NCBI GenBank assembly: GCA_024762675.1
Contig: JANTGZ010000015.1
Coordinates: 1 to 34,070, forward strand
Direction: 5' to 3'
Source: Thermodesulfobacteriota bacterium
GTDB taxonomy: Bacteria; Desulfobacterota; Anaeroferrophillalia; Anaeroferrophillales; Tharpellaceae
DNA: 34,070 nt
The position numbers and the translations under genes were made by a program. Each line of letters begins with the position of its first letter. The stretch's first letter is position 1. Shown here one piece after another: positions 16,819-27,842 of the stretch. Under the pieces are notes generated by a model. It saw only the letters and a list, made by a program, of their open reading frames with translations, made no database searches and was not told the origin of the DNA.

Positions 16819-16962
16819 ATGCTTAAAGGAAAAAAGCCATTATTTTCGGCGAACGGGATGATATCTCCGGCAAAACTGTGAGCACCTGCCTAATTGCCGC
16901 CGGAGCTGAAATCGTCTATGAGGCGACCGCCTGTTTTGTCTGAACCTCAGCCGGCACCGGAA
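16819..16962 (+). pseudogene. grdA: grdA remnant (glycine reductase selenoprotein A, N-terminal part)
   Basis: From ATG 16819 (purine-rich AAAGGGGGAAG upstream) the start MLKGKK is followed, after a one-base loss in an A-run (about 16829-16835), by IIFGERDDISGKTVSTCLIA, then GAEIVYEATACFV, TGA (16941-16943) and TSAG. GrdA proteins have CFVUTxAG here, so the TGA is the selenocysteine codon. GrdA (about 155 aa) carries the carboxymethyl group in glycine, sarcosine and betaine reductases. The homology stops a few residues after the selenocysteine and no other grd gene follows, so this is a relic with a frameshift and 3' truncation. Confidence 0.8.
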
Positions 16963-17018
16963 TGGTTTCATATGATTTCGATGAATTTACCCATAAAACA
17001 CTACTTCATCATTTTGTT

Positions 17019-17213
17019 TTATTCGATATTTCTTGTGCAATTACTGCAGATAAAATAAGACATGTTTTCTATCAACCCGACAATCGGCTGTCCGATTTTG
17101 TTGAAAAGTCCGATAGCCCGACGTACATCCGCCAACGCAACTTCCTGTGGGGTGGTTATCATCAAAATCGAACAGTGGGGAATAAGCCTGAGCAATTGTA
17201 ATTGATGGATCAC
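17019..17213 (-). pseudogene. mrp: Fragment of Mrp/ApbC-type P-loop Fe-S carrier ATPase
   Basis: Minus-strand residues HQLQLLRLIPHCSILMITTP, QEVALADVRRAIGLF and PIVGLIENMSYFICSNC are collinear with the central part of Mrp/Nbp35-like ATPases (usual TTPQEVALADVRRAI and ENMSYF signatures). The N-terminal Walker A half and the C-terminal part are missing; the frame ends NIE-stop just after the first CxxC cysteine pair. The parent protein (about 260-370 aa) loads Fe-S clusters. This is only an internal fragment and cannot function. It lies between the grdA relic and the end of the ATPase operon. Confidence 0.8.
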
Positions 17214-17234
17214 CGATTTAGCTCAAGGTCAATT

Positions 17235-18119
17235 TTAAGAAGTTGTATTGCCAGCTACGGTGCGAAAGCCTGCGACCAGGTCAAGTAGTTCCGAAGTGAT
17301 AACCGATTGACGGACATTGCGGTAGCGACCGGTCAACTCCTCCAGGTGTTCCTGGATGTTCTTTTCCGCCTGCTGTAGAGAGAGCAAACGGCTGGCCTGC
17401 TCACTGGCCAGGGATTGAACCTGGGCCCGATAGATGGTGACAAAAAGATATTGTTGGATCAGGGCGGAAAAAAGTTTATGCGGTGGGATGGCGCTGTAGG
17501 GGAGGCTTCTTCCCGGCCACTTTTTTTTCATAAGTTCGCGCAGTCGTTCGTTGTCCAGAGGCAACAATGGGACTTTGCTGGGCAAACCGCCACTTCCCGG
17601 CTCATACTGGTTAAAAAAAAGATCAATTCTCTTCATTCCCGATTTTTGTCGCCAGCGGTGAAGGATAAGAATTATCTCATAGACATGACGATTTACTCCA
17701 GCCAGGGAACCAGGTGACCAGAGTGTTTTACCAGGTTCAAGGTTTGCGGCTTCCAGTCGGGCTGCAATCCTGGCTCCGGAAACCAGAATTTGAGGTGGTT
17801 GCGGAGTTTGGGCTCTCACCTGATTTTTTTGTAAAAATTCTACCAGTTTCTCGTTAAAATGCCCGCACAGTCCTTGATCTGATCCAAAAACAACCAAGCC
17901 TTGTTGCTTTTCTTCTCCTTCACCACTACTCGGCAGGCCGGTTTCTCTGATCACGGCTTGCAGGCCGGAATCAATAGTCTCCTGATAGGCATCAAGGGAG
18001 TGGGCGGCCTGCTCATACTGACGGATATTTACGGCTGACAGGGTTTTCATGCTTTTGACAATGGACTGCAGTTTGCCACTGGTCTCGATATGTCTTCGTA
18101 AGGTGTGGAGACTCTCCAT
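17235..18119 (-). CDS. atpG: N-ATPase gamma subunit
   Basis: 294 residues, the last gene of the operon. The N-terminal helix (LHTLRRHIETSGKLQSIVKSMKTLSAVNI) and C-terminal helix (EKNIQEHLEELTGRYRNVRQSVITSELLDLVAGF) form the coiled coil of the rotor shaft; between them is the Rossmann-like domain with LVVFGSDQGLCGHFN, the usual GSD-GLCG signature. It links the alpha3beta3 head to the c-ring. It is coupled to atpA (TAATG). It diverges from standard F1 gamma in the middle, as expected for N-ATPases. No terminator is evident after it. Confidence 0.93.
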   Translation of the reverse strand: MESLHTLRRHIETSGKLQSIVKSMKTLSAVNIRQYEQAAHSLDAYQETIDSGLQAVIRETGLPSSGEGEEKQQGLVVFGSDQGLCGHFNEKLVEFLQKNQVRAQTPQPPQILVSGARIAARLEAANLEPGKTLWSPGSLAGVNRHVYEIILILHRWRQKSGMKRIDLFFNQYEPGSGGLPSKVPLLPLDNERLRELMKKKWPGRSLPYSAIPPHKLFSALIQQYLFVTIYRAQVQSLASEQASRLLSLQQAEKNIQEHLEELTGRYRNVRQSVITSELLDLVAGFRTVAGNTTS

Positions 18120-19636
18120 TATTCCACCTTTTCAGCTTCATCGAGAAGGTTACGGCATTCTGTCAGGATCTCTTCCTGCATGGCTTCACTTAATTTTTCC
18201 CCGGCCGTGATATCTGTACATATTTGAGGTAAACGGCTGGCTGCCATTTCGCATATTTTTTGTTCTGCTTGTGCCACCAGGTTCGTTGGAAGGGGATCAA
18301 AAAGACCATTTACCAGAGCCAGCATAACCATGATCTGTTCAAAATCCTGTAGGGGATGATAACGTTTTTGGCGTAACACTTCGCGTAACCGACGACCCCT
18401 CTCCAGTGATTTTCTGGTCTCTTCATCAAGGCGGGTGGCAAAGCGGGCAAAGGTCTCCAACTCTTCAAATTGGGAGTAGGATAGTTTCAGTTCGCCGACC
18501 AGATCACGAAAAGCTTGTTTCTGGGCTTTGCCGCCAACTCTGGAAACAGATTTTCCGACATCAACCGCCGGCAGCATACCCTTGGCAAAAAGCTGAGGTG
18601 ACAGATATATTTGGCCATCGGTAATGGAAATCAGGTTAGTAGGGATATAGGATGAAAGATTTTGCTCTTCCGTTTCAATAATTGGCAAGGCTGTAAGTGA
18701 TCCGCCGCCAAACTCCCGGCGTAAATGGGTGGAACGTTCCAACAATCGGGAATGAATATAAAAAATATCTCCAGGGTAGGCTTCGCGGCCGGGAGGGCGT
18801 TCCAGAAGAAGTGATAATTCGCGGTAGCTGCGGGCATGGCGGGTGAGGTCATCATAGACAATGAGAACATCACGTCCCTGCTCCATAAAATATTCGCCGA
18901 TGGCGGTGGCCGCATAGGGGGTAATAAACTGGAGCCCGGGACCATCCTCGCCCCCGGCTACAAGAACCAGGGTATAATCAAAGGCCCCGTTTTCCTGTAA
19001 TTCATGGAGTACTCTGGCTGTGGCCGATTCGCGTTGACCAATTGCAGTATAGATACAGATTACGTCTTTGCCGTGCTGGTTGCAAATGGCATCCAGAGCG
19101 ATGGCGGTTTTGCCGGTCTGCCGGTCGCCAAGGATCAGTTCCCGCTGGCCTTTGCCGATTGGGATCATGGTGTCTATCACTTTAATGCCCGTTTCCAAGG
19201 GAGTGATTACCGGATCCCGTTTCATAATGGCTGGAGCCGGATGTTCAACCGGCCGTCGTTGATCGCCGTCAAGCGGCCCTCTGTTATCAAGCGGCACCCC
19301 GGCGGCCGTAAATACTCGGCCAATGAGAGAAGAACCAACTTCCACGTCAACCACCCGTTTCAGCCCTTTCACCTCCATCCCGGCCCGTACCCCTATGGCC
19401 TGGCCAAAGAGGATGATTCCTGTGGTTTCAGCCCCTATGGAGGCGACCATGCCCAGGGTTCCATCCGCACATTGGACAAGTTCTTCAAAGCCGATAGAGG
19501 CCAGACCGGAAGCTCGGGCAATGGGACCGGTCACTGAAAGTATTCGCCCCACGTCCTCAACCTGGATTTTCGGGCTAAAGGAAGAGATGGCCTGGTTAAA
19601 GGCCTGCTGATTTTTGTGCAATGATTTTTCCAGCAT
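18119..19636 (-). CDS. atpA: N-ATPase alpha subunit
   Basis: 505 residues. It has an N-terminal beta-barrel (about 25-95), a nucleotide-binding domain with Walker A GDRQTGKT (170-177), [11 protein letters not shown], and [13 protein letters not shown] carrying the arginine finger, then a helical C-terminal domain. It is a non-catalytic nucleotide-binding subunit of the alpha3beta3 head. The C-terminal region ([20 protein letters not shown]) follows the N-ATPase rather than the standard F-type pattern. It starts in a TGATG overlap with atpF and ends in a TAATG overlap with atpG. Confidence 0.96.
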   Translation of the reverse strand: MLEKSLHKNQQAFNQAISSFSPKIQVEDVGRILSVTGPIARASGLASIGFEELVQCADGTLGMVASIGAETTGIILFGQAIGVRAGMEVKGLKRVVDVEVGSSLIGRVFTAAGVPLDNRGPLDGDQRRPVEHPAPAIMKRDPVITPLETGIKVIDTMIPIGKGQRELILGDRQTGKTAIALDAICNQHGKDVICIYTAIGQRESATARVLHELQENGAFDYTLVLVAGGEDGPGLQFITPYAATAIGEYFMEQGRDVLIVYDDLTRHARSYRELSLLLERPPGREAYPGDIFYIHSRLLERSTHLRREFGGGSLTALPIIETEEQNLSSYIPTNLISITDGQIYLSPQLFAKGMLPAVDVGKSVSRVGGKAQKQAFRDLVGELKLSYSQFEELETFARFATRLDEETRKSLERGRRLREVLRQKRYHPLQDFEQIMVMLALVNGLFDPLPTNLVAQAEQKICEMAASRLPQICTDITAGEKLSEAMQEEILTECRNLLDEAEKVE

Positions 19637-20379
19637 CAGGAGAGAAACCTCTCTAGTTCATTCTGAAAATCATTAATATACTGGTGTACATTCCACTCCA
19701 TTTTATGGTCGTTGGAGGAAACCCGAATCCCGGCTATGAGGGTCGGTTCGAGCTGGAAGCAGATCTCCGGCTGGCTGGCAAGACGTCGCCACAAGGTCTC
19801 CCTGATCGCATCCTGCGAGCTCCTCGTTATGGGGAAAGCTGTAAAAACCTGCAATTTGTCAGGATTTTGCTGTTGCCGAAAAAAATCCGCTTCACTATCG
19901 TGTTTTGTGATCAAAGCACAAAAACGCGAGATCATATTCTCTTCAAAGTCGGCATCGGCCAAGTTACGAAAAGCACTTTGTGCCAAGCGCTGAAACTGTT
20001 GAGCAACCTGGACACCGGCTTGCTTTAAAAAGAGAGATTTTTCGTCGGATAATTCATTTTGCCAGCTAACATAGGCCGTTTCAGCCTCAGCCTCAACCTT
20101 CTGAAAAAGTTTTTTTCGCAAATTGTCGGCATCCAGGCGGGCTTGGAGCAGCTCCTCTTTTCCACGATTCCGGGTTGCTTCCTGCAAGGCGAGATACTGT
20201 TTTTTTTCTTTTTCCGCCGCTTCTGCCAAGGTTGCAGCCTCCTCCAACTTATCTTGGATCTTTTGTTGCCGCTTGTTCATGGCCGTCAGAACCGGCTGGT
20301 AAAGAAATTTTTTCAGGAGCCAGACCAAAATTAAAAAATTGACAATCTGGGCGGCTACCGTAAACCAGTTAACACTCAT
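19636..20379 (-). CDS. atpF: N-ATPase b subunit, long form with delta-like C-terminus
   Basis: 247 residues, about 90 longer than usual b subunits. An N-terminal helix ([26 protein letters not shown], 5-30) anchors it, and a charged coiled coil (about 32-125) forms the peripheral stalk. The C-terminal about 100 residues contain [26 protein letters not shown], which resembles the end of OSCP/delta subunits. No separate atpH exists in the operon, as known for N-ATPases, so this protein probably takes over the delta role at the top of the stalk. ATGA overlap with atpE. Confidence 0.9.
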   Translation of the reverse strand: MSVNWFTVAAQIVNFLILVWLLKKFLYQPVLTAMNKRQQKIQDKLEEAATLAEAAEKEKKQYLALQEATRNRGKEELLQARLDADNLRKKLFQKVEAEAETAYVSWQNELSDEKSLFLKQAGVQVAQQFQRLAQSAFRNLADADFEENMISRFCALITKHDSEADFFRQQQNPDKLQVFTAFPITRSSQDAIRETLWRRLASQPEICFQLEPTLIAGIRVSSNDHKMEWNVHQYINDFQNELERFLS

Positions 20380-20654
20380 CCGGCTCCCTGTGCAATAACG
20401 TAGTTCCAGAAGGGGTTGGCAAAGATCAGGATCATGGAGATGACAAAGGCATAGATCGCGGTAGACTCGATCATGGCCATGGAGACGAACAAGGTTCGGG
20501 TAATGGTGGCTGTATGATCCGGCTGTTGAGCCATGGCATGCAGGGCTGCGGCTGCGGCCAATCCTTCACCAATGGCGGAACCGACGGCTCCAATGCCAAT
20601 ACAGAGCCCGGCTCCCAAGGCTGATGCCATACCGATCAAAGCAATTTCCGTCAT
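20376..20654 (-). CDS. atpE: N-ATPase c subunit (rotor ring)
   Basis: 92 residues in two hydrophobic helices joined by a polar loop. Glycine-rich helix 1 contains Glu30 (AIGEGLA) at the position of Gln32 in Na+-type c subunits. Helix 2 has Glu63-Ser64-Thr65 and Tyr68 (MIESTAIY), the Na+ ligand signature. The loop reads AQQPD instead of the usual RQP. Two carboxylates per subunit are known in N-ATPases, and at least one such ring (Burkholderia pseudomallei) was reported to be proton-specific. The ribosome-binding site GAAGGAGGAA is the strongest in the operon, fitting the many copies needed. A 56-bp gap separates it from atpB. Confidence 0.96.
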   Translation of the reverse strand: MTEIALIGMASALGAGLCIGIGAVGSAIGEGLAAAAALHAMAQQPDHTATITRTLFVSMAMIESTAIYAFVISMILIFANPFWNYVIAQGAG

Positions 20655-20704
20655 TTTATTCCTCCTTCATTCACTAGTTTTTCAAGTTTGTAGTTGATCA
20701 AAAA

Positions 20705-20725
20705 CATCCTTCATCCTTCATCCTT
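20705..20725. repeat. Triple 7-bp tandem repeat across the atpB stop codon
   Basis: CATCCTT occurs three times in a row (20705-20711, 20712-20718, 20719-20725), spanning the atpB stop (tca at 20711-20713). Gain or loss of one unit would shift the frame of the last residues only. Confidence 0.7.
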
Positions 20726-21391
20726 TTTTTCCACTTCCATTGCCGAAGCAATATAGACCAGGGCCAACAAAGCAAAAATATAGGCCTGAATAACTCCGGT
20801 TAAGAGACTTAAAGCCTGCATGATCACCGGCACAAAAAGCGGTGTGATAATCAAGAGTACGATGCCGATCACGGTTCCACTCATAACATTACCATAGAGT
20901 CTTACGGCCAAAGCAAAGGTCCTGGATATTTCACCAAGGATATTAAAAGGCAACATCAGGATTGTGGGCCTGATATATTCGCCGAGATAATTGCTTACAG
21001 TTCTGGTTGTCAGACCGTAAGCCGGTACGGCGACAAAAACCAGGAGGGCAAAGGCGCAGGTGGTCGATAGGGAACCGGTCGGCGGTTGGAAAAATGGCAC
21101 CAGGCCCAGGATGTTGGAAACCAGGATGAAGAGAAACAGGGTTCCTACCAGTGGTAAAAAGTGGTGGGCCGAACGATGGGTTATCTCTTCGATATGATCC
21201 ACCATGCCCTGTACCATAACCTCTAACAGATTCTGCCCGGCTGAAATGGTGGTGGAGCAACTCAGACGCCGGGTAATCCACCAGCTTCCCCCGGTCATGA
21301 GTATTATAATGAGCCAAGTGAATAGCAGGGTGGCATTAATCTGCCCCCAGCCCCAATCGAACAGGATATAGAGATCCGGTGAATATTTCAT
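20711..21391 (-). CDS. atpB: N-ATPase a subunit
   Basis: 226 residues from ATG 21391, which overlaps the atpR stop as ATGA; the longer track ORF (to 21553) only repeats sequence overlapping atpR. It has five to six membrane helices, with the essential arginine in FALAVRLYGNVMSGT (helix facing the c-ring), then a hydrophobic C-terminal hairpin. It forms the ion half-channels of the membrane motor. The final codons and stop lie in a perfect triple 7-bp repeat (20705-20725). Confidence 0.94.
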   Translation of the reverse strand: MKYSPDLYILFDWGWGQINATLLFTWLIIILMTGGSWWITRRLSCSTTISAGQNLLEVMVQGMVDHIEEITHRSAHHFLPLVGTLFLFILVSNILGLVPFFQPPTGSLSTTCAFALLVFVAVPAYGLTTRTVSNYLGEYIRPTILMLPFNILGEISRTFALAVRLYGNVMSGTVIGIVLLIITPLFVPVIMQALSLLTGVIQAYIFALLALVYIASAMEVEKKDEG

Positions 21392-21672
21392 AATATCTGC
21401 AAGGGCTCTGGTCGAATTTGTTTTACGGAGAGAAAACGGACGATGGTAAATCCTGTCGCCAAGGCCAGTAAACGCCGCCAGTCGCCGGCCCCAAGAAACC
21501 AGAAAGCGGTTACCGCCAAGGTGGTGCGCACCAAAAAACTTACTCCCAGCCAAAGACCCCAGCGTTTTTTTTCAGTCAGTTTGTTTAAGGTTAGCCACAA
21601 CCCGCCAAAATAGAGTGCGCCAATGATTGTCCCGGCAACACATTGTATAATTAACTGGATTGGTATGCTCAT
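21388..21672 (-). CDS. atpR: N-ATPase-specific subunit AtpR
   Basis: 94 residues from ATG 21672 (AGGAG about 11 nt upstream, TGATG overlap with atpQ); the track start at 21720 lies inside atpQ. It has three membrane segments (about 3-22, 33-52 and 57-75) and conserved-looking arginines in SFLVRTTLAV and GDWRRLL. AtpR is found only in N-ATPase operons; a proposed role is an auxiliary membrane subunit interacting with c-ring carboxylates during assembly. Position between atpQ and atpB fits the canonical order. Confidence 0.88.
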   Translation of the reverse strand: MSIPIQLIIQCVAGTIIGALYFGGLWLTLNKLTEKKRWGLWLGVSFLVRTTLAVTAFWFLGAGDWRRLLALATGFTIVRFLSVKQIRPEPLQIL

Positions 21673-21962
21673 CACTTTTTTTCTCCTTTCCTGGTAATCC
21701 AGCGCCAGGCTACCAGGCATCCGCTTGCCATCCCGATTAAGAGGCCGGTAAGTGTCCAGGATATCGGGCCATTGTGTAAATTGTCGAGCCAGCGCCCCAA
21801 GATGGTGCCCAGTACTGAGGGAATGGCGATAGTCCAGCCCACAGTACCGAACATCCCGAGACCAAAGAACAACGAGCCATGTTTTTCCTGGGCTGCCTTT
21901 AGACGCTGGTCGACTTTATGGTGAATAATCTCAGGCAGATGTTCCTGGTGTTTTTTCGGCAT
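21672..21962 (-). CDS. atpQ: N-ATPase subunit AtpQ (AtpI-like)
   Basis: 96 residues. The polar N-terminus (about 1-28) has charged residues, followed by two membrane helices (about 32-55 and 66-88) with the glycine pattern LGTILGRWLDN and TLTGLLIGMASG typical of AtpI/ATPase_gene1 proteins. AtpI-like proteins assist c-ring assembly or Mg2+ handling. It is in the canonical N-ATPase position behind atpC and overlaps atpR by one base (TGATG). Confidence 0.88.
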   Translation of the reverse strand: MPKKHQEHLPEIIHHKVDQRLKAAQEKHGSLFFGLGMFGTVGWTIAIPSVLGTILGRWLDNLHNGPISWTLTGLLIGMASGCLVAWRWITRKGEKK

Positions 21963-21968
21963 CTGCTT

Positions 21969-24217
<2,249 letters not shown>

Positions 24218-24221
<4 letters not shown>

Positions 24222-25441
24222 TCTCCCTTGATTTCCCCCGCTTTTATCAGGGCGTATCTAGCTGCCAGCGGACCGATAATCTCAAAAATAATCGAGGTGG
24301 CGGTGATGATCGATAGTATCTGAATCCCCAGCGTCTCAGCTCCCGGGATATGATTAAGTTCTTGTTTGACCAGCAGGGCCAGGCCAATGGCAACTCCAGC
24401 CTGAGACAAGATGCCAAAGCCGAGATAGCGGCGAATTTTTTCTTCCATTTTATAGCAATAGGCTCCAAACCAGGCACCAATAAATTTCCCGCACACCCTG
24501 GCAATGATATAAACCAAACCTGTTATTCCCAAATTCGGCAGGAGGGTTAGATCAAGGTGTAACCCAGCCAAACCGAAAAAAAGGACAAAAATCAGCCCCA
24601 TCACTTGTTGAAGCGGCGCCCTGGTGTCTCTGGTAATGTATGCCTTACTTACATTGACAAAAAGAAAACCCACCATCATGCAGACCAGGATAGGGGAGAG
24701 ATGCCAACGTTCAGCCAGTCCTGTACCGGTTAATATGGCCCAGAAAATGATGATCAGCCGGTTAGTGGCATGAGCGGTTTTGCGAATGACCAGAGAAAAA
24801 AACCCGCCAATCAAAGCGCCTAATACAATACTTAAGCCGATTTCACGTAACGGTTGCCAAAGTCCTCTAAATATAACGAACGAAGCGGAATCTGAAGAGG
24901 CCAAAAGGAGTACTTTGACTGCCGCCATGGCAAAGCCAAAGATAATAACGGCAAACCCATCATCAAAACCAACCACAGTATAAAGGGCTTTGGTTAATGT
25001 CCCTTTGGCATTATATTCCTGGATAACGGCCACAGTTCCGGCCGGTGCACTGGCCGGGGCCATTGCACCAAAAAGAAGAGCTAAGGAAAGATTCCGGGTT
25101 AAAAGATAAATTCCAGCCGCAACTAACGCAAATGCTATCAGTGATTCCGCCAGAATAATAACGACAATTCCTCTTCCCAATTTTTTTAATGAGGCAAGCT
25201 GCAGTTCCGAACCAATTATAAAGGCGATGCAACCCAGTGAAATAGAGGTTACGAACTCAAGTTGATGGAGTTGGGTCTCGCTCAAGATATTCAGAATTGA
25301 CGGCCCCAACAAGACCCCGGCAGCCAGATAGCCGATCAGAGCCGGCAGTTTCAGACAACGGGCCAGTTGGCCGCAGAAATAACCGCAAAAAAGCAGGAGG
25401 CCGAGGCCGGTGATAGAAGATAGGTGAATATCGGACAGCAT
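24218..25441 (-). CDS. CPA2-family cation/proton antiporter (membrane domain only)
   Basis: 407 residues with 11-13 membrane helices and no RCK domain. CPA2 signs include LKLPALIGYLAAGVLLGPSIL near the N-terminus, APASAPAGTVAVIQEYNAKG and the dual-acid stretch TVVGFDDGFAVI in the middle helices. It exchanges Na+ or K+ for H+ in the inner membrane. The stop overlaps the CBS gene. AAGGA precedes the ATG at 25441. Co-transcription with the N-ATPase suggests joint control of Na+/H+ balance: one moves ions with ATP, the other with gradients. Confidence 0.92.
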
Positions 25442-25452
25442 GTTTTCCTTAT

Positions 25453-25752
25453 TTATGAAACTTTCCGGCGTAACTCTTCCAACTCTTCCAGTAAATCCAG
25501 GGCCAGAGCAGCACCTGCAAGATTGACCTGGAGGTCACGGATCAGACGCTGGGCGGTCTGTACCCGATGAATTTCCCGCAAGCCGAAGCGCCACAGGCTG
25601 GGGGAGGAGCCTGTCGGCACAATTATACCTTCATCAATCATCTCCTGGATTAGTTCCGTACTCTGGTTACAGAGATCACTTAATTCCTGGAGCGTGTAAC
25701 TGGTATTTTCATCAAGCAGGATTGAGGTATGAATAGATATTTGATTTTTCAT
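25453..25752 (-). CDS. cbpM: CbpM-like chaperone modulator
   Basis: 99 residues. A MerR-like winged-helix part (YTLQELSDLCNQSTELIQEMIDEGII) is followed by a helical region ending in ELRRK. It is the size and layout of CbpM, which binds the J-domain of CbpA and inhibits it. It starts one base after the cbpA stop with AAAGGAT upstream, strengthening the assignment. The pair is usually a stand-alone operon; here it is followed after 11 bp by an antiporter. Confidence 0.85.
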   Translation of the reverse strand: MKNQISIHTSILLDENTSYTLQELSDLCNQSTELIQEMIDEGIIVPTGSSPSLWRFGLREIHRVQTAQRLIRDLQVNLAGAALALDLLEELEELRRKVS

Positions 25753-25753
25753 T

Positions 25754-26701
25754 TCAGTATCCTTTCAGGGACTGGCGGGGGTTTATCGGCATGGTTTCAG
25801 CCATATTCCGATAAACCTCTTTTTCCTTATCAGTTTTCGCTTCCGGGATAACTATTTGCAGGGTGACAATCTGATCACCGCTATGGCTGGCGCTGCAGAG
25901 ACCGCGACCTTTTAAACGCAATTTCCTGTCACTTTGGGAGCCTGCAGGAATATTTAATTTTACGGTTCCGCTCAAGGTGGGACACTCAACCGTTGCGCCC
26001 AAGGCAGCCTCCCAGGGGGTAACCGGCAGAGTCAGGTGAATATTGCGTTTGTCAGCTCTGAAAAGAGAATTTTTCTCGAACGAGATTTCCAGATAAAGAT
26101 CTCCATGGGCAGAGCCTCCAAGGCCCGGCATACCTTGGCCCTGGAGTCTTATTTTTTGGCCTTCAGTTACCCCTTTTGGGATGGTCACCGTGATGGAATG
26201 ATGGCGGTTGATCAACTGTCCCTGGTCATTTATTTCCGGTTTAGTCAGGGTAAATGTTTTCTTGACGCCATGCCATGCCTCTACCAGAGTGATGATGATG
26301 CGGGCATGTTGATCTTCGCCTTTGCTTGAAAATGTCTCGGTGCGGCCCTGTCGAAACTGTCCGGAGCCAAAGAGTTGTGAGAAAAAGTCACTGAAATCGG
26401 TCGGTTTCGCTCCGCCGGTTCCAGCACCGGAAAACTCAAATCCGGCATCCCAGTTCGGCGGCGGCTGAAAGTCCTGTCCCGACTGCCAATTACTGCCGAA
26501 TTTATCGTAAGCTGCCCGTTTTTCGGGATCACTTAAGACCTCATAGGCTTCACCCACTTCCTTAAATTTTTCTTCTGCATCATGATCCTTACTGACATCA
26601 GGATGAAATTTACGAGCCAGTTTTCGGTAGGCTCGTTTAATCTCATCCTGCGGTGCATCTCGTGCAATTCCAAGAATTTTGTAGTAATCTCTATATTCCA
26701 T
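25754..26701 (-). CDS. cbpA: DnaJ-class co-chaperone CbpA
   Basis: 315 residues from ATG 26701 (the track uses a TTG two codons earlier; AAGAG lies about six nt upstream of the ATG). The J-domain covers residues 4-68 with HPD at 33-35, followed by a G/F-rich linker (about 70-120) and the two C-terminal substrate-binding domains (about 125-300). There is no cysteine-rich zinc finger, so it is a class B/CbpA type. It presents substrates to DnaK; Escherichia coli CbpA also binds curved DNA. It lies 17 bp after the histidine kinase gene and is followed by its modulator CbpM. Confidence 0.93.
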   Translation of the reverse strand: MEYRDYYKILGIARDAPQDEIKRAYRKLARKFHPDVSKDHDAEEKFKEVGEAYEVLSDPEKRAAYDKFGSNWQSGQDFQPPPNWDAGFEFSGAGTGGAKPTDFSDFFSQLFGSGQFRQGRTETFSSKGEDQHARIIITLVEAWHGVKKTFTLTKPEINDQGQLINRHHSITVTIPKGVTEGQKIRLQGQGMPGLGGSAHGDLYLEISFEKNSLFRADKRNIHLTLPVTPWEAALGATVECPTLSGTVKLNIPAGSQSDRKLRLKGRGLCSASHSGDQIVTLQIVIPEAKTDKEKEVYRNMAETMPINPRQSLKGY

Positions 26702-26718
26702 AAGCAACTCTTTTATAT

Positions 26719-27765
26719 TTATCTTGGTAACCTTACGGTAAACACAGAGCCTTTGCCGGGAGTACTCTCTGCCGTAACTCGTCCTCCATGCTGGCGGACT
26801 ATGGATTTGACCGACGCCAGGCCAAGACCATGGCCGCTTTTTTCGTTTTTTGACTTCCCTCGATAAAAAGCATCGAAAATGTAAGGTAGATCTTCAGAAT
26901 CAATACCTTTACCCTGATCTTGAAAAAGAATAACAATCTCGCGATCCGTTTCCCAGGCGTTAATGATGATTTGACCTTTCCGGGGGGAATATTTGAGGGC
27001 ATTATCTAATAGGTTTGTTAACGCGCGACTGAGGTATTCAGCATCCGCATTAATAGGGGTCTGTACTTGACAATCACACTGCAAATCAATCCCCTGCGCT
27101 TTTACTCTCTGGTGATGACTTTCAATGATTTGCTTAAGTATGTCGGCGAGATCAATATCGTCCCGCTTCAGGTTGAGATGGTTGCTATCCAGGCGTGAAT
27201 GTTCGAGAAATTCATGAATCAGAGATTCCAGTTTATGTTCGGCATCATCCATCGCCTGGAGGTATTTCCGGATTTTGTTATTTCCCTTGCAGGTTGGCTC
27301 TTTCTGAAGGCGTTTGGTAAAACCTCCGATGATAACCATCGGTGATTTCATGTCATGCGCGACCATAGAGATAAAATTCTCTTTTTCCCGTTCCATCTCT
27401 TTAAATCTTGAGATATCCTCGATTATCTCCAGATAACCAATAAAGTTGCCGTCGGCATCTTCGATGGCTGTAGTGCCTATACGCACCGGCACTTTTTCTC
27501 CTTGATGATTAGTCAACTCCGCCTCCAGGCCGGTTGCCGATTCCTGATATTCTCGCACTGTTTTCAACGGGCATTCATTTTTACACTTGTTGCTGCGTAA
27601 TACCTCACTGCATAACCGTCCCACCGCTGTACTAGCCGGGAAACCGGTCATCTCTTCCGCTTTCCGGTTAAAAGAAGTGATTTTAAAATTAAAATCCATG
27701 GTTACTATAGCCAGAGGCATGCTGTCTAAAATATAGCGGCGAAAGTGCTGTGACTTGTCAGGCAT
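26719..27765 (-). CDS. PAS-domain sensor histidine kinase
   Basis: 348 residues with no membrane helix, so probably cytoplasmic. The PAS domain (about 8-118) includes Cys52, Cys61 and Cys65 (LCSEV...[10 protein letters not shown]), a cysteine cluster seen in many PAS proteins of anaerobes and likely a metal or redox ligand set. The HisKA helix carries His137 (VAHDMKSP), and the ATPase domain has [17 protein letters not shown] and GHGLGLASV. No response regulator lies in the window. It heads the operon containing CbpA/M, antiporter, CBS and N-ATPase genes, so it may sense the stress the module answers. Confidence 0.94.
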   Translation of the reverse strand: MPDKSQHFRRYILDSMPLAIVTMDFNFKITSFNRKAEEMTGFPASTAVGRLCSEVLRSNKCKNECPLKTVREYQESATGLEAELTNHQGEKVPVRIGTTAIEDADGNFIGYLEIIEDISRFKEMEREKENFISMVAHDMKSPMVIIGGFTKRLQKEPTCKGNNKIRKYLQAMDDAEHKLESLIHEFLEHSRLDSNHLNLKRDDIDLADILKQIIESHHQRVKAQGIDLQCDCQVQTPINADAEYLSRALTNLLDNALKYSPRKGQIIINAWETDREIVILFQDQGKGIDSEDLPYIFDAFYRGKSKNEKSGHGLGLASVKSIVRQHGGRVTAESTPGKGSVFTVRLPR

Positions 27766-27842
27766 TTATCCCCCCAAGGTTTTCTTGAATTATTGAATCA
27801 TCGAGATCTGGTGCGTTAAGCACGTGTATAGCTTTGCCCGTT

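Larger units (their letters stand above)
16602..17234. other. Gap of about 630 bp filled with gene fragments
   Basis: Between the antitoxin start and the atpG stop no intact gene is present. It contains the TA promoter, a C-terminal fragment, the grdA relic (plus strand) and an mrp internal fragment (minus strand). The 79-aa ORF 16962-17201 is a shadow of the mrp fragment. Confidence 0.7.

Noticed and set aside
16941-16943. TGA in the grdA relic as an ordinary nonsense mutation
   Set aside because: Its position inside CFV-x-TSAG matches the known selenocysteine site exactly, so it is read as the Sec codon of a relic, not as a new stop.
16962-17201. Plus-strand 79-aa ORF as a gene
   Set aside because: It is antisense to the mrp fragment, which shows clear protein homology on the minus strand.
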